This document shows, one piece after another, positions 1 to 12,000 of a stretch of DNA of 64,000 bases. The position numbers and the translations under genes are program-made. The stretch comes from Umbellularia californica (lineage: Eukaryota > Streptophyta > Magnoliopsida > Laurales > Lauraceae): NCBI GenBank assembly GCA_028538565.1, contig JAPQWN010000001.1, forward strand, positions 10,860,001-10,924,000. Direction: 5' to 3'. The first letter of the stretch is position 1, and each line of letters opens with the position of its first letter. A model generated the notes under the pieces. That model did not search any database and was not told the origin of the DNA. It worked only from the letters and a program-made list of their open reading frames with translations.

Positions 1-1104
1 CTGAATATGTTAGAGCCATTGTTCATCCCTGTAGAGGGGAAAGATATCAGAGTTTGGGTTCCCTCTCGAGACGGAGTATTCTCAATTTCTTCCTTCTTCT
101 CGGCAATATCATTCTTCCCAAATCATGAGAATCATTTCGAGTATTTGTGGAACTCTAAGGTGATGCCAAGGGTTCTAGCTTTTGGGCGGTTACTGCTTAG
201 GGCGTGTTTGGATGTGTGGTGAAGTGAGGTGAGGTGAGGTAAAGCCTCCATTATCCAGACAAGAAAAGACAATGGGTCATATCAAAAGTACATAATTTCA
301 AAATTTTCCCCATCTTTTTCAAAAAAAGTAAAAAAAGCAACATCCTTTCTCCACTAAAAGACAAAAAAGCTCCACTTTTCTACATAAAAAGTCAAAAAGA
401 TTCCATACCAGACAACTAAAAACAAAACACCATCATAACACCTTATATTTTATTCTCCTTTGATTTGATACTTCACCTCACCATACTTCAATTCACCATA
501 CATCCAAACAGGCCCTTAGAGATAGCATCCTCACTATGGATAATCTTCGTCGCCGGAAAGTAATGGCGGTTAATGCTTACCTTCTTCGTCTCTCAGCGGA
601 GGGAAACAGTTAACCATCTCTTTCTTCAATGTGCTATGGCCCAAGAAATTTGGAATTCATTTTTAAGTTGCTTCGATTATAATTGGGTCCTCCCTTGGTT
701 CTTTCATGACCTTTCTGAAGCTCGGAAGTATGGATCAGGTTCGTCCAAAAGAAGGCTTCTTTGGCATGCCTCCTTTGCAATCATCTGGGAAATCTAGAAG
801 GAAAGAAATCAAAGATGTTTCAAAGACAAATCTTCCTTTGCTGCTTCTATTCTTCACGGATCAAGATTCCCCGCGGCGTCCTATTCTCCCAGAGTTTTGG
901 GGAGTGCCAATAGATGTTATCCTTCTCAACTGGAGGGAGGTGACTTCTTAACTTTTTGGGAAGGAGCATGCTCTTCTCCCATTTTGATCAGTGTTGAGGC
1001 AATTGGGCCTTTGAGATCCCATTTGGTTAGCATCTTTTGTTTTTTGGCGTTCTTCTAAGCTTCCCAATAGATATCTTAATGCTAGTTACCATTAGGAAAA
1101 AAAA
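1..1104 (+). mobile_element. LINE (non-LTR retrotransposon) 3' remnant, zf-RVT region
   Basis: This is a degenerate 3' part of a plant L1-type LINE. The reading frame at 7-222 continues at 519-590 once the MITE at 200-515 is ignored, then shifts by one base near 601 and continues to about 730. The piece at 606-730 has the zinc-knuckle reverse-transcriptase-associated (zf-RVT) signature: TVNHLFLQCAMAQEIW followed by a W-rich stretch, and NLRRRK just before the shift. Further fragments run to about 1080 and the element ends at an A-rich tract near 1095-1104. It is not coding now because of the insertion, the frameshift and stops. The 5' end lies outside the window. The family call rests on motif recognition by eye. 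Confidence 0.75.
200..515. mobile_element. Tourist-like (PIF/Harbinger) MITE
   Basis: This 316-bp non-coding element has terminal inverted repeats starting GGGCGTGTTTGGATGT on the left and GGGCCTGTTTGGATGT on the right (reverse complement); the similarity extends about 45 bp inward. It is flanked by TTA at 197-199 and 516-518, the 3-bp target duplication typical of PIF/Harbinger elements. Removing one TTA and the element makes the LINE frame on both sides continuous, which supports the exact borders and shows the MITE is younger than the LINE. Confidence 0.9.
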
Positions 1105-2365
1105 AAGAGGCCCACCTACAAAACGATGTGGCATTTACATTGAGCCATTAGACTTTTACTATGTTAGCCCTACTATGGAGTATGACCCTACCAATTTCCA
1201 ATGGATGCAAGCCTTTAGAGCATCCAAACTTTTTGTTTAAATTTTATTACATAAGATCTATGGACCTGCTATTGGACCCATTGATGGTAGTTATTTTGAG
1301 TTGATAAAAAATAATAGAGTGCATAGAAGGGTCGTAGTTATTTTAGGTGGTTTGTTTGAATATGAGACTTGAGTCAATTGATAGATTTATGGAACATTAA
1401 ACTTTAATAGATTTAACAGTTAAAAACTAAAACAACGATATCAGATGTTATGAATCGGATGTTAGCGTTATCAGATGTTATGAATGGGTGAAAGAGGGAG
1501 GAGGGGGTGTTGTGTGTTTCGATATTTTGCTTTATAGTGTTTACTTGTGGGTAAAAAAATTTGATTTCTAACATTTTATATATTCTGGGTTTTTTGGATA
1601 TTTTTTTTGGAGTAAAAAAAAATCGCTTTGCAATGGATTGCGATGACTGCAAACCGCAAAACGATCCTCGTAATAATGGTTTTCAGGGTCAACCGCAATT
1701 TTGAACCACGTTCATATCTCACACCGTCACCACCATCCATTCTCGCTCTGGGTGCATTTGGCTATCTGTATACATGGACTCATACTACATTTCAAAAAAA
1801 AATAATAATAATAAATAAAAGAGATTTTCTTTGCTTCTTTTTTGCAAATAGTGCATTGTTGTCCCACTAATGGCTCCTTGTCTCATGCTTGTTTCCAAGT
1901 TTCTACTCCTTTATTCCAAGGGAAAGAATCAGGGGGAAATTTGGTTTTATTCCAATGCACTTTTTTTTATTGAAATAATACTTATTTTCATGCAATGCAG
2001 CAGGTAGATTTCCATGCAAATTTTTGTAGCCAAATGTAGCCTTAGACGTGCTTGCTAGCCGGGGTTCAAGCTATGTAGTCAAATACAAGGTGCAAGTTAC
2101 GCACCAAGCTTTGTTGGGAGCCTGAGCGGCCAGGTGTAAGCCTAACCTTGCTAAGCATACCAACCTTGCTAAGCATACCTTCAACAAAAAAACTTGAAAA
2201 TAACTAATATATAGACATATATTTATTTTGTTAACTTCTGTCAATATGTTAACTTCTATCATTATGCCACATGATTATTAAATAGATAGAGCCATTTGGC
2301 TCAATTTATACTCTACATAAAATTGAAATATAGATATAACAAAATGAGAACACGAAAAGAACTAT
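1105..2365. other. Non-coding intergenic stretch
   Basis: AT-rich sequence without a recognisable gene. A homopolymer and AAT-rich tract lies near 1793-1817, and a 19-bp direct repeat ending in AAGCATACC occurs at about 2148-2180. The short open frames have no recognisable motif. Confidence 0.5.
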
Positions 2366-3052
2366 CAAGGATGAAAATAGCGGTAACGGCAGGCGTAGCT
2401 GCCTGCCACCAAAACGCTACGTAGCGTAGCAGCGTAGCGGTGCGATTTGGAAAAATCGTCAAAAAAATATGAAAAAATTCTAGAAAATCTAGAATATTGG
2501 AAAATGAGAGAAAATATATTTTTTTTTTGCAAAAGTAACTAAGGTAAGGGGGCGTAGCAGTCCCCTCACTGTATGAGGTCCTGTATCGCTGTATAAATAG
2601 AAAATAATAATAATGATCATTTTTTTCACATGTGTTCATGTTGCTTAGTTATGCTGACTTAGAAACTAATGAAAGGCTTATAAAAGAAAAAACTATGTCA
2701 TGAAGTCAAGACTTAAAGAGTACCTAGAGAAAAAAAATGCATCTACCAAAGGGGGTATTTAATAGGATGTACTTAGAGAAGAATCATTGAGAGGAACTCT
2801 TTGTATCGACTGTAATTCGGCGAGATCATGTACTTTTTGGTGTTCTTTTAAACATAAAAGGGTAGAAGAGTTGTGTAGAAATGTTATTTGGAGAGAAGAA
2901 GAAAAGAAATAAGTCTTATTATGCATTTTAAAAAAATTTGGAAAATAGGAATTTTTCTCACCTTGTAGCGGCCCGTAGCAAATGTAGCGGCCGCTATGGA
3001 TGCGACGGTCGATAAATCGGCCGTAGCGTAGCGGCCGCTATTTTCATCCATG
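2366..3052. mobile_element. Non-autonomous hAT element (687 bp)
   Basis: The termini are inverted repeats of 18 bp that differ at one base: left CAAGGATGAAAATAGCGG, right (reverse complement) CATGGATGAAAATAGCGG. They resemble the CAGGGATGAAA end of the maize Ac/Ds family. The 8-bp flanks AGAACTAT (2358-2365) and AAAACTAT (3053-3060) match at 7 of 8 positions, as expected for an aged hAT target duplication. Both subterminal regions (2380-2460 and 2960-3040) are rich in GTAGCG/GTAGCGG words in both orientations, like transposase-binding repeats. There is no transposase frame inside, so it would need a helper in trans. Confidence 0.85.
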
Positions 3053-4679
3053 AAAACTATAGTACCAACTAGAATAATGATAATTTATAAGATTATGTAA
3101 CAAACAACTATCAGTTGTCAGAATCACTACACCAAAGCGATGAAACTAAATACGTCACAGAAATAGAATTTCATAAGTTCGAAAAAAAAAAAAAAAAACT
3201 TTCAATTTTTCATCACTACACCCACTAATCTCAATTAATAAATTATATATCGTCTTCTCCCTCCATGTAATCATCTTGTGCTATTTCCTTCCTCGATATA
3301 TTCTTCCTTTTCATCCTTCTCTCCTTCATTCACTAGCTCAAAATGAGTTTATTTAGCCTTTGAAAATATCAATGATTAGTAAAAAGGAAAAAAAGAAGCA
3401 ACTAAATAAGGATAAGGAGAAGAAAGATAAAACGGGAAAAAAGATGATGATGAAAACAGAAAGGGAAGAAGATAGAAGAAACTACAAAATATCCAGATTT
3501 TTGCAGTTGACGGTTGGAAGTCGACAAAATAAGAATCATAAGAGAAGTAAAAAAGTTGACTGTTACACTATGTAACACTTGCTGTTGCACATTGTTACAA
3601 TTGACTAAAATGGTTAGTCAACTGTTATGGCCAACAGCAAAGGCAATGTTGATGAAGAAGAGGAAGCAATAATATGTAGCTATAGCAGCCTTCATGGTTT
3701 GAAACTTCGTCTTATACCGAGTCAGTCAGTAATAGTACAAGTCGGATATTAAAATCTGGAAAAACCCTGACTCGATAGAGTTGGACAGGCATAGACTGCT
3801 ATAAACTGGCAAGGAATAGAATGGGACTGGCATGGACTGGTACAAGATTGGTACAGTGCGAGTCACACAATAACTCAACATCATCATCATCATCAAAGCC
3901 TTGTCCCAACTATGTTGGGGTCGGCACACAAAAACTCAACAAAAAACATGAAAATGAACTCATTTGTTTCATTTTTCATTGAACTTGACCTTTGAAGTTA
4001 AAAGGACAAGTACTAATAGGATACCCAAAACAAATTCTTACTAAACAATATTGATATTAGGGCCTACACGGAGTATTGATATGGTAGTAGACAGTACGAG
4101 ATTGATTGTCAATGCTACATGTAATCTATTACTATGATGAAGAAATTAGAGTTGCTTGCTATTTCTTTATTATATAATCCAATAAGTATTTATCCAATAA
4201 TCCAATAAGAACAGAAGACTATGACAACCATGATAAAGATAGGCTCGATCCAGACCAAAACAGTGCGAAGTTGAAGATTTAACTACTACCCCATGACCCC
4301 AAGCCTCCACCCCTTAGTTAATTTATTATGGTTTGTGGCTTGTTATTTTAGTGTTACCATCGGTGTTAAGTAATGAATTGTATTATATATCAGTAATTTG
4401 TATGTGTTAAATGATTTTTCCATAAGTAATGAAAATCATGCCAGACATAAGAAACATTAAATAGCTCTGTAACTGATTTAAGATGCAATTAAAATATTAA
4501 TTTACAAATTTTTGGCATTTTTCTATTATTTATTAATTCTTCTCGAGTTTTTTGTGATATTTTAAGACTGGCACAACCTTACCAGTCCAACAAGGATGGC
4601 ACTAACCGGCACAGGTGTCCACATTTTGTCCTGATCCCGACTGGCATGAAGGCCGACACCGTATTTAAAACCTTGGTAG

Positions 4680-4680
<1 letters not shown>
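3053..4680. other. Non-coding intergenic stretch
   Basis: AT-rich sequence with purine-rich low-complexity parts (3380-3480) and no supported gene. The run at 3360-3575 encodes only a lysine-rich low-complexity frame. Nothing else is recognised. Confidence 0.5.

Positions 4681-4716
<36 letters not shown>
4681..4716. repeat. (CT)n microsatellite
   Basis: Eighteen uninterrupted CT units, read directly. Confidence 0.97.
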
Positions 4717-4718
<2 letters not shown>

Positions 4719-5700
4719 AATAGAGAGACAAAGACTTTCCTTCTCTTTTCTGTAAAAATAAAAATAAAACTAAAACTTTATGACCATGTTTGTGTAGCAC
4801 TGTTCAAGCAGACAATGGAAAAGGTTCACATATCCATGATGAGTACTTTTCCCGTAGTCATGTTCTCGAGGAAAAGTTAAATGTTTGCTACTGATTGTCA
4901 GCACTAGAGTGAAAAAGCATTTCCTATTTTGGGTGAGAGGGTGCTCAGAAAGTCATTTCTGTAGAAGAGGGAATGCACAAAGGTGGCATGAAGGGGTAAG
5001 TATAACAGCCCATCTAAAAAACCGACCCTCAAAACTAGCAAATCCCCTAGGCAAGGCAGAGTGCAGGAACACATGGCTAAAAATAGTGCCTCACATGACC
5101 CCTAGAGAAGGTGCAAAGGGACCTCGGCCCAGACACGCCTTTGACTACACTGACCAGAAGCAAGCTATGACTGCTCATAATGGTTGTTAATTTAGTACAT
5201 CTATATACAAAGCAGGCTCTGCCTCCTTGAGGTACAGGCAATTTTAACAAACTATCACTAGACAGTATCACCTTCTTGCGAATCCATGGTTGGGCCAAGA
5301 TTTGCAGATTTCAAAGGCTAAATCTGTCACCTGATTTTGATAATACTGCTTACAGCATCATCCAATCTGACAGATCTATGAATTGACCATCATAGGCTTT
5401 AGTGAATGTATTTCTTTCTGAAGCCTTGCTTCTTTTTTTTCATCTCTCGGTGGTTTCTTTGGCTTCATTGTTTTGTGGGTGGCTGTTTCTGGTTCCTACA
5501 TACTGTGTGTGTTCTATCTGTTTGCCTCCTTACTTTGAAGACTATCGGGTCATGTGTCGTTTATGACATACTTTGAAGTTTAAAATACTTCTCAAGTTCT
5601 AGTAACTCATATAACTCCCAAGATCTTTCTTCTTCCTTACTTGCTCAAACCTGTCTTATATCTGTCTTGATAGTTGCAATTTCTAATCTCCATACTATAT

Positions 5701-5701
<1 letters not shown>

Positions 5702-5740
<39 letters not shown>
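5702..5740. repeat. (CT)n microsatellite
   Basis: Thirty-nine bases of uninterrupted CT repeat. The 4717-6440 stretch around it holds no recognisable gene. If the H2A.Z exon at 6443 belongs to a live gene, this whole stretch would be its first intron. Confidence 0.97.
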
Positions 5741-5742
<2 letters not shown>

Positions 5743-6442
5743 GTGTTAATTGAGACTAACTCATTTTCATGGTACTTGTGTATGATATTTTTTTTTCTAT
5801 TTTCACAAGAATCTTTTACCATGTTCTGAATCATTTTGTAAGTTGATGAAATCCTGATGATACAATCAGAATTTTTTGGGGGCTTTTAGAACCCTAGTGG
5901 AGTTTGCATAAGACCTTTTTCATTGTTTACAATTGTTATTAAGATTATGACACTTTTACCCTTTCCAACTATTACATTTTCCCCCCTTTAAAAAGATGTT
6001 TCTCTCCCAAGATAGTTAATCATCTTTGCAAACTTTTTTATCCAATAAATCTTTATTGCCTACCCCACCCCACTAGAACATTTCTAGTTTCACCCCTCTT
6101 CACATGCAACAAGTTCCTTTTAGTATCTAACTCCAACCACCCTATCCAAACTATTTCAACTGTCCATCCATCAACAGTTACCCACAATTAAAAAAAAAAA
6201 AGGATCCCAAAACCCTCCTTGAATCCCTGAACACTTTCCCCAACCAAACAAGGAGAAATCTATCAGCACCCCAAAATTCCCAGTTCAAAAAAAAGGGTCA
6301 CCCAGATCACCAAACAATGTTTACCAAGAGTATTCTACAAGCAATAAAAACCCTATCTATCTTCTTCCACAAACAAGAAAAAGAAACCCAAATCAGCGTC
6401 GAATCCACGCAAGAGAGAGAGGGAGAGGGAGAGAGGGAGAAC

Positions 6443-6550
6443 CTGGAGACCGGCTCGAGATGACCGAGAAACCGGCTTCTTCTTGTCCTTATCCTTTCCA
6501 GCCGCAGTTGTTTTCCCAGCCAAAAGCCCCTTCCCGCCTTTCCCCGCCAT
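6443..6550 (-). CDS. Histone H2A.Z variant, first coding exon only
   Basis: The minus strand encodes 36 residues beginning MAGKGGKGLLAGKTTAA and ending PVSRSSRAGLQ, the conserved N-terminal tail of plant H2A.Z up to the start of the histone fold. H2A.Z replaces H2A in nucleosomes around transcription starts and in regulated genes. The start is the ATG at 6550 because it opens the family's usual N-terminus; the open frame extends 16 codons further upstream without resemblance. The exon ends CAG|GTTCTC in phase 0, a plausible donor at the place where plant H2A.Z genes are commonly interrupted. The remaining roughly 100 residues (VGRIHR onward, acidic patch, C-terminus) were not found on the minus strand of 1-6440. 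Either the next exon lies beyond the window start after an intron longer than 6.4 kb, or this is a detached duplicate. The CT/GA-rich run just inside the intron (about 6415-6440) is unusual. Identity is near certain; completeness is unknown. Confidence 0.85.
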
Positions 6551-7100
6551 TTCCACCCCTAATCTTTTCCACGAAATCACCAAATGGAGAAAAAACAAAG
6601 AAATCCAAGACTGTGAAATCTTATAAATAAAAAAAACGCAAAAAGAAGAGACTTACCTTGAAATCTTCTACGCCGCTTGCAGAGAGAGAGAAGGAAACAG
6701 AAGGAAAGATAAGAGAGAGAGAGAAATGAAGATACAGATGGGGAAAGTAAATGACCGGGCCGTGACTTTTGGCAAGTGTATCGTGTACGGCTTTTTTTTC
6801 AAATTCCCGACACGATCACATAAATGCCCCTGGATTTTGGCTTATATTACCGGAACGGTCTCACTAACATCGCTGTAATTCTCCCATCAGGAGGCACCCT
6901 TGCTGTAATTATAAAATATATAGGAATTGAAGTTAGTCCGCGGGGACAGGTGTCATCGTGGACTTGCAACCTTTCCAAAAAAGCCAACCACAAAGGGTGG
7001 GTCCCAATGGGCAACAGATGTGCGTTTCAGATCTCATCTGATGATCGCCACGTGGTAAAAAGGAGCCACATGTGTAGGATGGGAGTGAATGAATGAGGAA
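6551..7100 (-). promoter_or_regulatory. Leader and promoter region of the H2A.Z exon
   Basis: Upstream of the H2A.Z ATG (toward higher coordinates) is a candidate leader with an AAG|GTAAGT donor at 6657/6656 and a possible acceptor at 6559, which would make a 98-nt leader intron. A GA-rich tract at 6681-6727, common in plant 5' leaders, lies beyond it. A palindromic CCACGTGG G-box core sits at 7048-7055, about 500 bp upstream of the ATG. The small plus-strand frame at 6824-7096 has no family signature and is probably chance. No clear TATA box was seen. Splicing and start site are inferred. Confidence 0.5.
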
Positions 7101-7151
7101 CTACTCACGGTCCACAGATTTTTAAAGTTGGATTTCTATCTATCTACCTAC

Positions 7152-7845
7152 CTACTCTCGTAAAAGAGAGAAAGTTGATGTAATTTTTCACTACATACAT
7201 TGCCAATAAGATAAAAGTCGTGAGGCCCACTCTTTTATATGTATTTATATATTTTTATTATGTATATACGGGAAGTGCTCCTATGAGAGACACTCTAACC
7301 AACTAGGTGAGAGATGGGTGGAAGCCCTTACATTTAAGTTTGTAAGAGTGGATATGGAAGTGAGGGCCCCCACCCATCTCTCATAAAGTTGGTGAGAGTG
7401 TCTCTCGTAGGAGCACTTTCCTTTATATATATAGATAAAGATGGGGACATAATGGAAATTTCCTAACTTCTACTCTTATAAAATGTCTATCTCTATCTAT
7501 ATCTCTATCTACTCTTATAAATAAATCTACTCTTATAAAAAAGAGAAAGATGATGTCCTTTTTCACTACACACATTGCCAATAAAATAAAAGTTGTGGGG
7601 CCTACTCTTATATATATTTATTATGTATATGTATTTTATATATGGATAAAGATTGGGACATAATGGGATTTCTCAACTTCTACTCTTATAAAATGTCTAA
7701 AAAAAAAGAGAGAACGATGATGTACTTTTTTCACTACACACTAGCCCAATAAAATGCAAGTTGTGGGGCCGACCCTTATATATTTATTATGTACATGTAT
7801 TTTATGTATGGATAAAGATGGGGACATAATGAAAATTTTTCAATT
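7152..7845. repeat. Three-copy tandem repeat, first unit split by a MITE
   Basis: Units begin near 7152, 7528 and 7681. Each runs through TACTCTTATAAAA, a GAGAAAGATGATGT-like block, TTTTCACTACACAC, CCAATAAAATAAAAGT, a TATATATTTATTATGTA stretch, and GATAAAGATGGGGACATAATG. Units two and three are about 153 and 165 bp. Unit one is longer because a foldback element interrupts it and because it carries extra CTATCT repeats at about 7483-7510. Confidence 0.8.
7271..7421. mobile_element. Small foldback MITE inside a tandem-repeat unit
   Basis: The left end GGAAGTGCTCCTATGAGAGA is matched in inverted orientation by the right end, with similarity over roughly 35 bp at each side, including CACTCTAACCAAC against GTTGGTGAGAGTG. 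The element is about 150 bp and non-coding. Its insertion is supported by the uninterrupted second and third repeat units. The flanks are TA-rich, so the target duplication cannot be read and the superfamily is unassigned. Confidence 0.75.
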
Positions 7846-9001
7846 TGTCTAAAATAGACTTTGGACCAGGTTTGGATTTAGAGGGGTTTTAAGGATCCGG
7901 ATCAAGATGATCTAGCAAACTAAAGTTTAGGAATTAAAAATATCTACCCAACGGTACTATAATCTCAAAAATCTAAAATTACAAGAAAGACCCCTCAATT
8001 CTCAGGAAAATTGCTAAATACCTCCCTGTTATACCCAAATGAACTCGGATACAGACCAAACTTGACACACACGATCCTAATAATTTTTTTAATCTCTTAT
8101 ATTGAGTAGATGCTGATATCTTAAACGTAATAAAATTTCGTTTTAATACATTCCAATAAATCGAGTAATTTTTTTCAATTTCTTTGTTTTTTTTTAAGGT
8201 GGTGGAGAAAAGAAAAGGAAAATGTGGATAAGATTGGAATCTATCTCAAATCAATATCTCAAATGTTGTTTTTTTTCCTCTTCTTTTTTCAATTTTCTTT
8301 TAACATTCTTCTTGTTCCGATACTACAAGATTTTCAATGTAGGGAATTTTGTGGGTATGAGGTTTTCCTCTGTGAATAATTGTGTAAAGAAGAACATGAT
8401 ATTTTAACAGATTCTTCATTGACTCTTAGCTTCTTTTGGAATGGTGGGAGTTTTCATACTTGTAAGTGGGCACTATCTACTGAAATTATTATTGTTTGAT
8501 TGTATCTTCTTCTTTAATTATTTTTAATGTTGCAATAAAATCTTCATTCTAAGAAAAATGGGTGCAACCAGAGTTAAGAAAATGATGATGAAGAGTTGGT
8601 TTTTTCTTTTTCATTTATGTTTGGGCCAAAGTTAGGCCCATTGATAGCCTTCGTGCTCTGATAGTTTTAATTATATGTCTGTTCTATTTCTTGAGTCTTA
8701 ACTGCAGGCTTCCAAATTGTGCGTGTTTCGTGTTTCCTTATGGTAGAACTTTGTATTTAGTTCTCACTCTATATTTGAAATATGAATTTGTGCATAGCAT
8801 TTAAAATGTAAACTTTATACTGTTTTGTTATTTGAGATAAGAAAATGGAAAACTCAAACAGAAAGTGTCCTGGTTGAGAAAAGCAAAGTAGACAATAACC
8901 AAAAGAATGATGCTATGAGTTCGTTCCCCATAGAGTCGAAGGGGATAGGCTTTTTTTTTTAAGCAATACAGGTGCTAATATTCAAAGGGCCAAAAACTTA
9001 A
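7846..9001. other. Non-coding intergenic stretch
   Basis: AT-rich sequence with homopolymer runs and no supported gene or element. The 61-codon frame at 8222-8407 is phenylalanine-rich low complexity. Confidence 0.5.
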
Positions 9002-12000
9002 TCTATACTTGTATAATAATATGACATTTTATTTTGCTTCCTTTAATTTCCTGATTTAGTTTATGTTATTTAAATTCTTACGTTCTAGACCAATGCATCT
9101 TCAATCGTCACCCTCCAAACCCTTCAAGAGTGGGATAAGACCAATAAGCATTCATTCGTGGTTCTCATTGAACCATTTTGTTCACTAATTTCCAAATTTT
9201 TATTTATTTTTTTGTCTTTTGTAAAATTAATTGTGAGATATGGTGCAATTAAAGAATCATTTCGAAGGAAAAATATTTCAAATTTTATCATTCAGAAAAA
9301 AAATTTTAGTCTTTCTTGACACTATTTTGTCCACTCCAGTTAATAAACCAAAACAAGGTGGGAAAAACAAAAGATTTTAACTATGCACTATTTACTCTAT
9401 TACGTGGTTCATTGTGTACATACTGTCTTTTAACTCTGAAAATTTAAATTCCATGTGCTTTTTCAATGATAAACCTTGAACTAAGATGGGATGAAAATAA
9501 AAGAGAAAATGAATAGTGTATTTTATAATAGATCAAAAGAAAAACAATCAAGTGTATTTTACTTACTATCTTTTGGTGTTCAATATTTACAATTTTGTGG
9601 GCACTTTAAATACTTCGCCATCAGTTTAAAAGTCGCGACAAAAGGTATTAGCTAGCTTGCTACTTTTGTTATTATTGCTGGTGGCCAATTGGTGGTTGTG
9701 TTATAATTCAAATATCAAATTGACTACACATGAGAGAATTAACATTCTCTCTGTTTTTTTTTTTTTTTACCTAAAATAGTGCTAATTGTGCAAATAATTT
9801 CTATTTATTTATTTTATTTTATTTTTATTTTCTGGTGGAACTAAAAGATACTTGAGTGGTATTTGTATTTGAAATTTGAGAGTTAAGAACATCAGAGGGC
9901 TTAGGGAGGTTCTCAGAAGATATGAGATTATTTTTTTTGTACGGATGTAACCCTTTGTTATTATTTTTTAAATATTAACCATTTAATCTTTTGTACACTA
10001 ACCTTAAATATTTGTAATTTAATGTTCTTTCAGTTGTATATTATTTATTATGGCCTTTGAAAAAGGTATAGGGACCTCCAAAACTTATAAGCACATTCCA
10101 TATATACAGGTTCGTTTGCATTATTGCTTTATGCTTAGTTTTTTTTTTCTTTTAGAAAAAAGTAGCAACTAACAAAATATCATAAATAAGAAAGTGAACT
10201 GTACAAACTTAAACTCATTTTATGTCCGCCCTGTTTTTTTCTCTCTTTTAATGAAAGATACCATTAAAAAAAATTTAATATTATTTTCACTTTTGCTTCA
10301 TGTGTTTGTATTGTATTTAGTTATAATAATTGAGTTTTTAATTTAACATAATAGTTGTATTAATCTTGATTTATACTCCTGTTGGAAGAGTAATCATATG
10401 TTGGATAATGTGATAACTACTACTAAATATTTGTTCCCTTTTGATATTAGTGATTGCTAAAGATAATTCCTTAAATGCAATTTCGTAGTAGATCTTATAG
10501 ATTACTATTGTAAAATTGTTGTTGTTTGATCAGTACAATTTTTAGTTTCTTAATATACAACTTTTGTGAATTTTTTTTAATTATAAAAGGGCATGGATAT
10601 ATTTATTTACTAGTCATTGCCTGTGCCTGAAGGCACAGCGCACCACGCTCTGAGCACAACTAAATCTAATTACTCTTCTTTTGACCACCTAACAACTAAC
10701 ACCGCCCATAATTTAACAAATTTAACTCAAATTTTCTATGTGGCCCATTGGATCAATCAGCTTCAAATCAAGCACAGCCGGATTTTATTTTTTTAGGTAA
10801 AACAGCCCAGCCAATTGGACCCCTGTTTAACCGCCATTGAATACCAGAAGTGGCCCACTACTATAAGCCGTCTACTTTAATTGCATGCAAGACACGTTTG
10901 CATCTACTACCAAAACAATTCAAGTTGGCCCAGATTCCACAATCCGTGAAAAACAGCATATATATATGTGAAGGGGCAAACTGGTAAAGTGTGGGCCCAA
11001 ATTCCACACCGTTCAATCACTCAATTGCAATCATAGAGCTATGTATTTAATCATATCTTTACTTGCAAGGAAGTTTTGAAAAGATAATGGCACGTTTTGT
11101 AATTTCACAGAAAACCAAGGACACTCCCATATCTTCTGGGAAAAGATAATGGCAGGTTTCGTAATTTCGCAGAAAATCAATGGCACTCCCGTATCCTCTT
11201 GTCCTTAGTAAAAAGTTAATGCCCCTTTGTTTTCAAATAATTACAAAATTACCAAGCTATTGAATCCATTCTCAGCCCTAGGATTTATGTACAAAAATAT
11301 GTACATAAATCCAAGGGTCCAAAATGTCTAGGGATTCAAATAATGCTCTCCCTTATTATATAGATTATTGCTCTTACTCATGAGGCTTAAATTGAAAAAC
11401 GTTAATTATTTTCTAATACATTTATTTCTTTCATCATTGCAAGCTTCTTCTTATTCTTCTTGTTCTTCTTCTTTTCATATATTTTAATGAAACGTCATGC
11501 CTTTCCTTAAAGGGAAAACGAGAATCTCATAGAAACTGCTTGTTATGCTAGCGTTATTACTAACTTTAGAGTCAATGAATGAAGTGGTCGTTTTAAGTGT
11601 AAACAACTAAAATAAGTATTTAATGCTGAGTTGCAACAAATTCAGTTTGTCTTTGTTCGTTTCGAATTTTTCTTATTTTAATTAGCACTCCCATCCTTTT
11701 TATAAAACAGAGCAGAAGAGTTGATTTAGAATACCTGTATTACATTCTTATGTATTTCTTAAGAGGAAGGTTCAATTTTTTTGGCAGATTTGTATTTGTA
11801 GTTTTTTATTTTTTGGTATTATTTTTCCCGATGGATATCTCAATTTGTGAGCTTCCATTTAACTAAACTTCTATGATTACTATGTATTATCTTTTTCTTA
11901 TAGGGTATAAAATATAGCACTTTGTATCAAGCAAAAGAAGATGCTGGCTTTTAGAGAGGTATTGCCTCTATTTACCTAATAGAGGCCCGTCTTATAAAAT

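Noticed and set aside
6824..7096. A 90-codon plus-strand frame upstream of the H2A.Z exon
   Set aside because: No family motif and no splice context; more likely promoter DNA.
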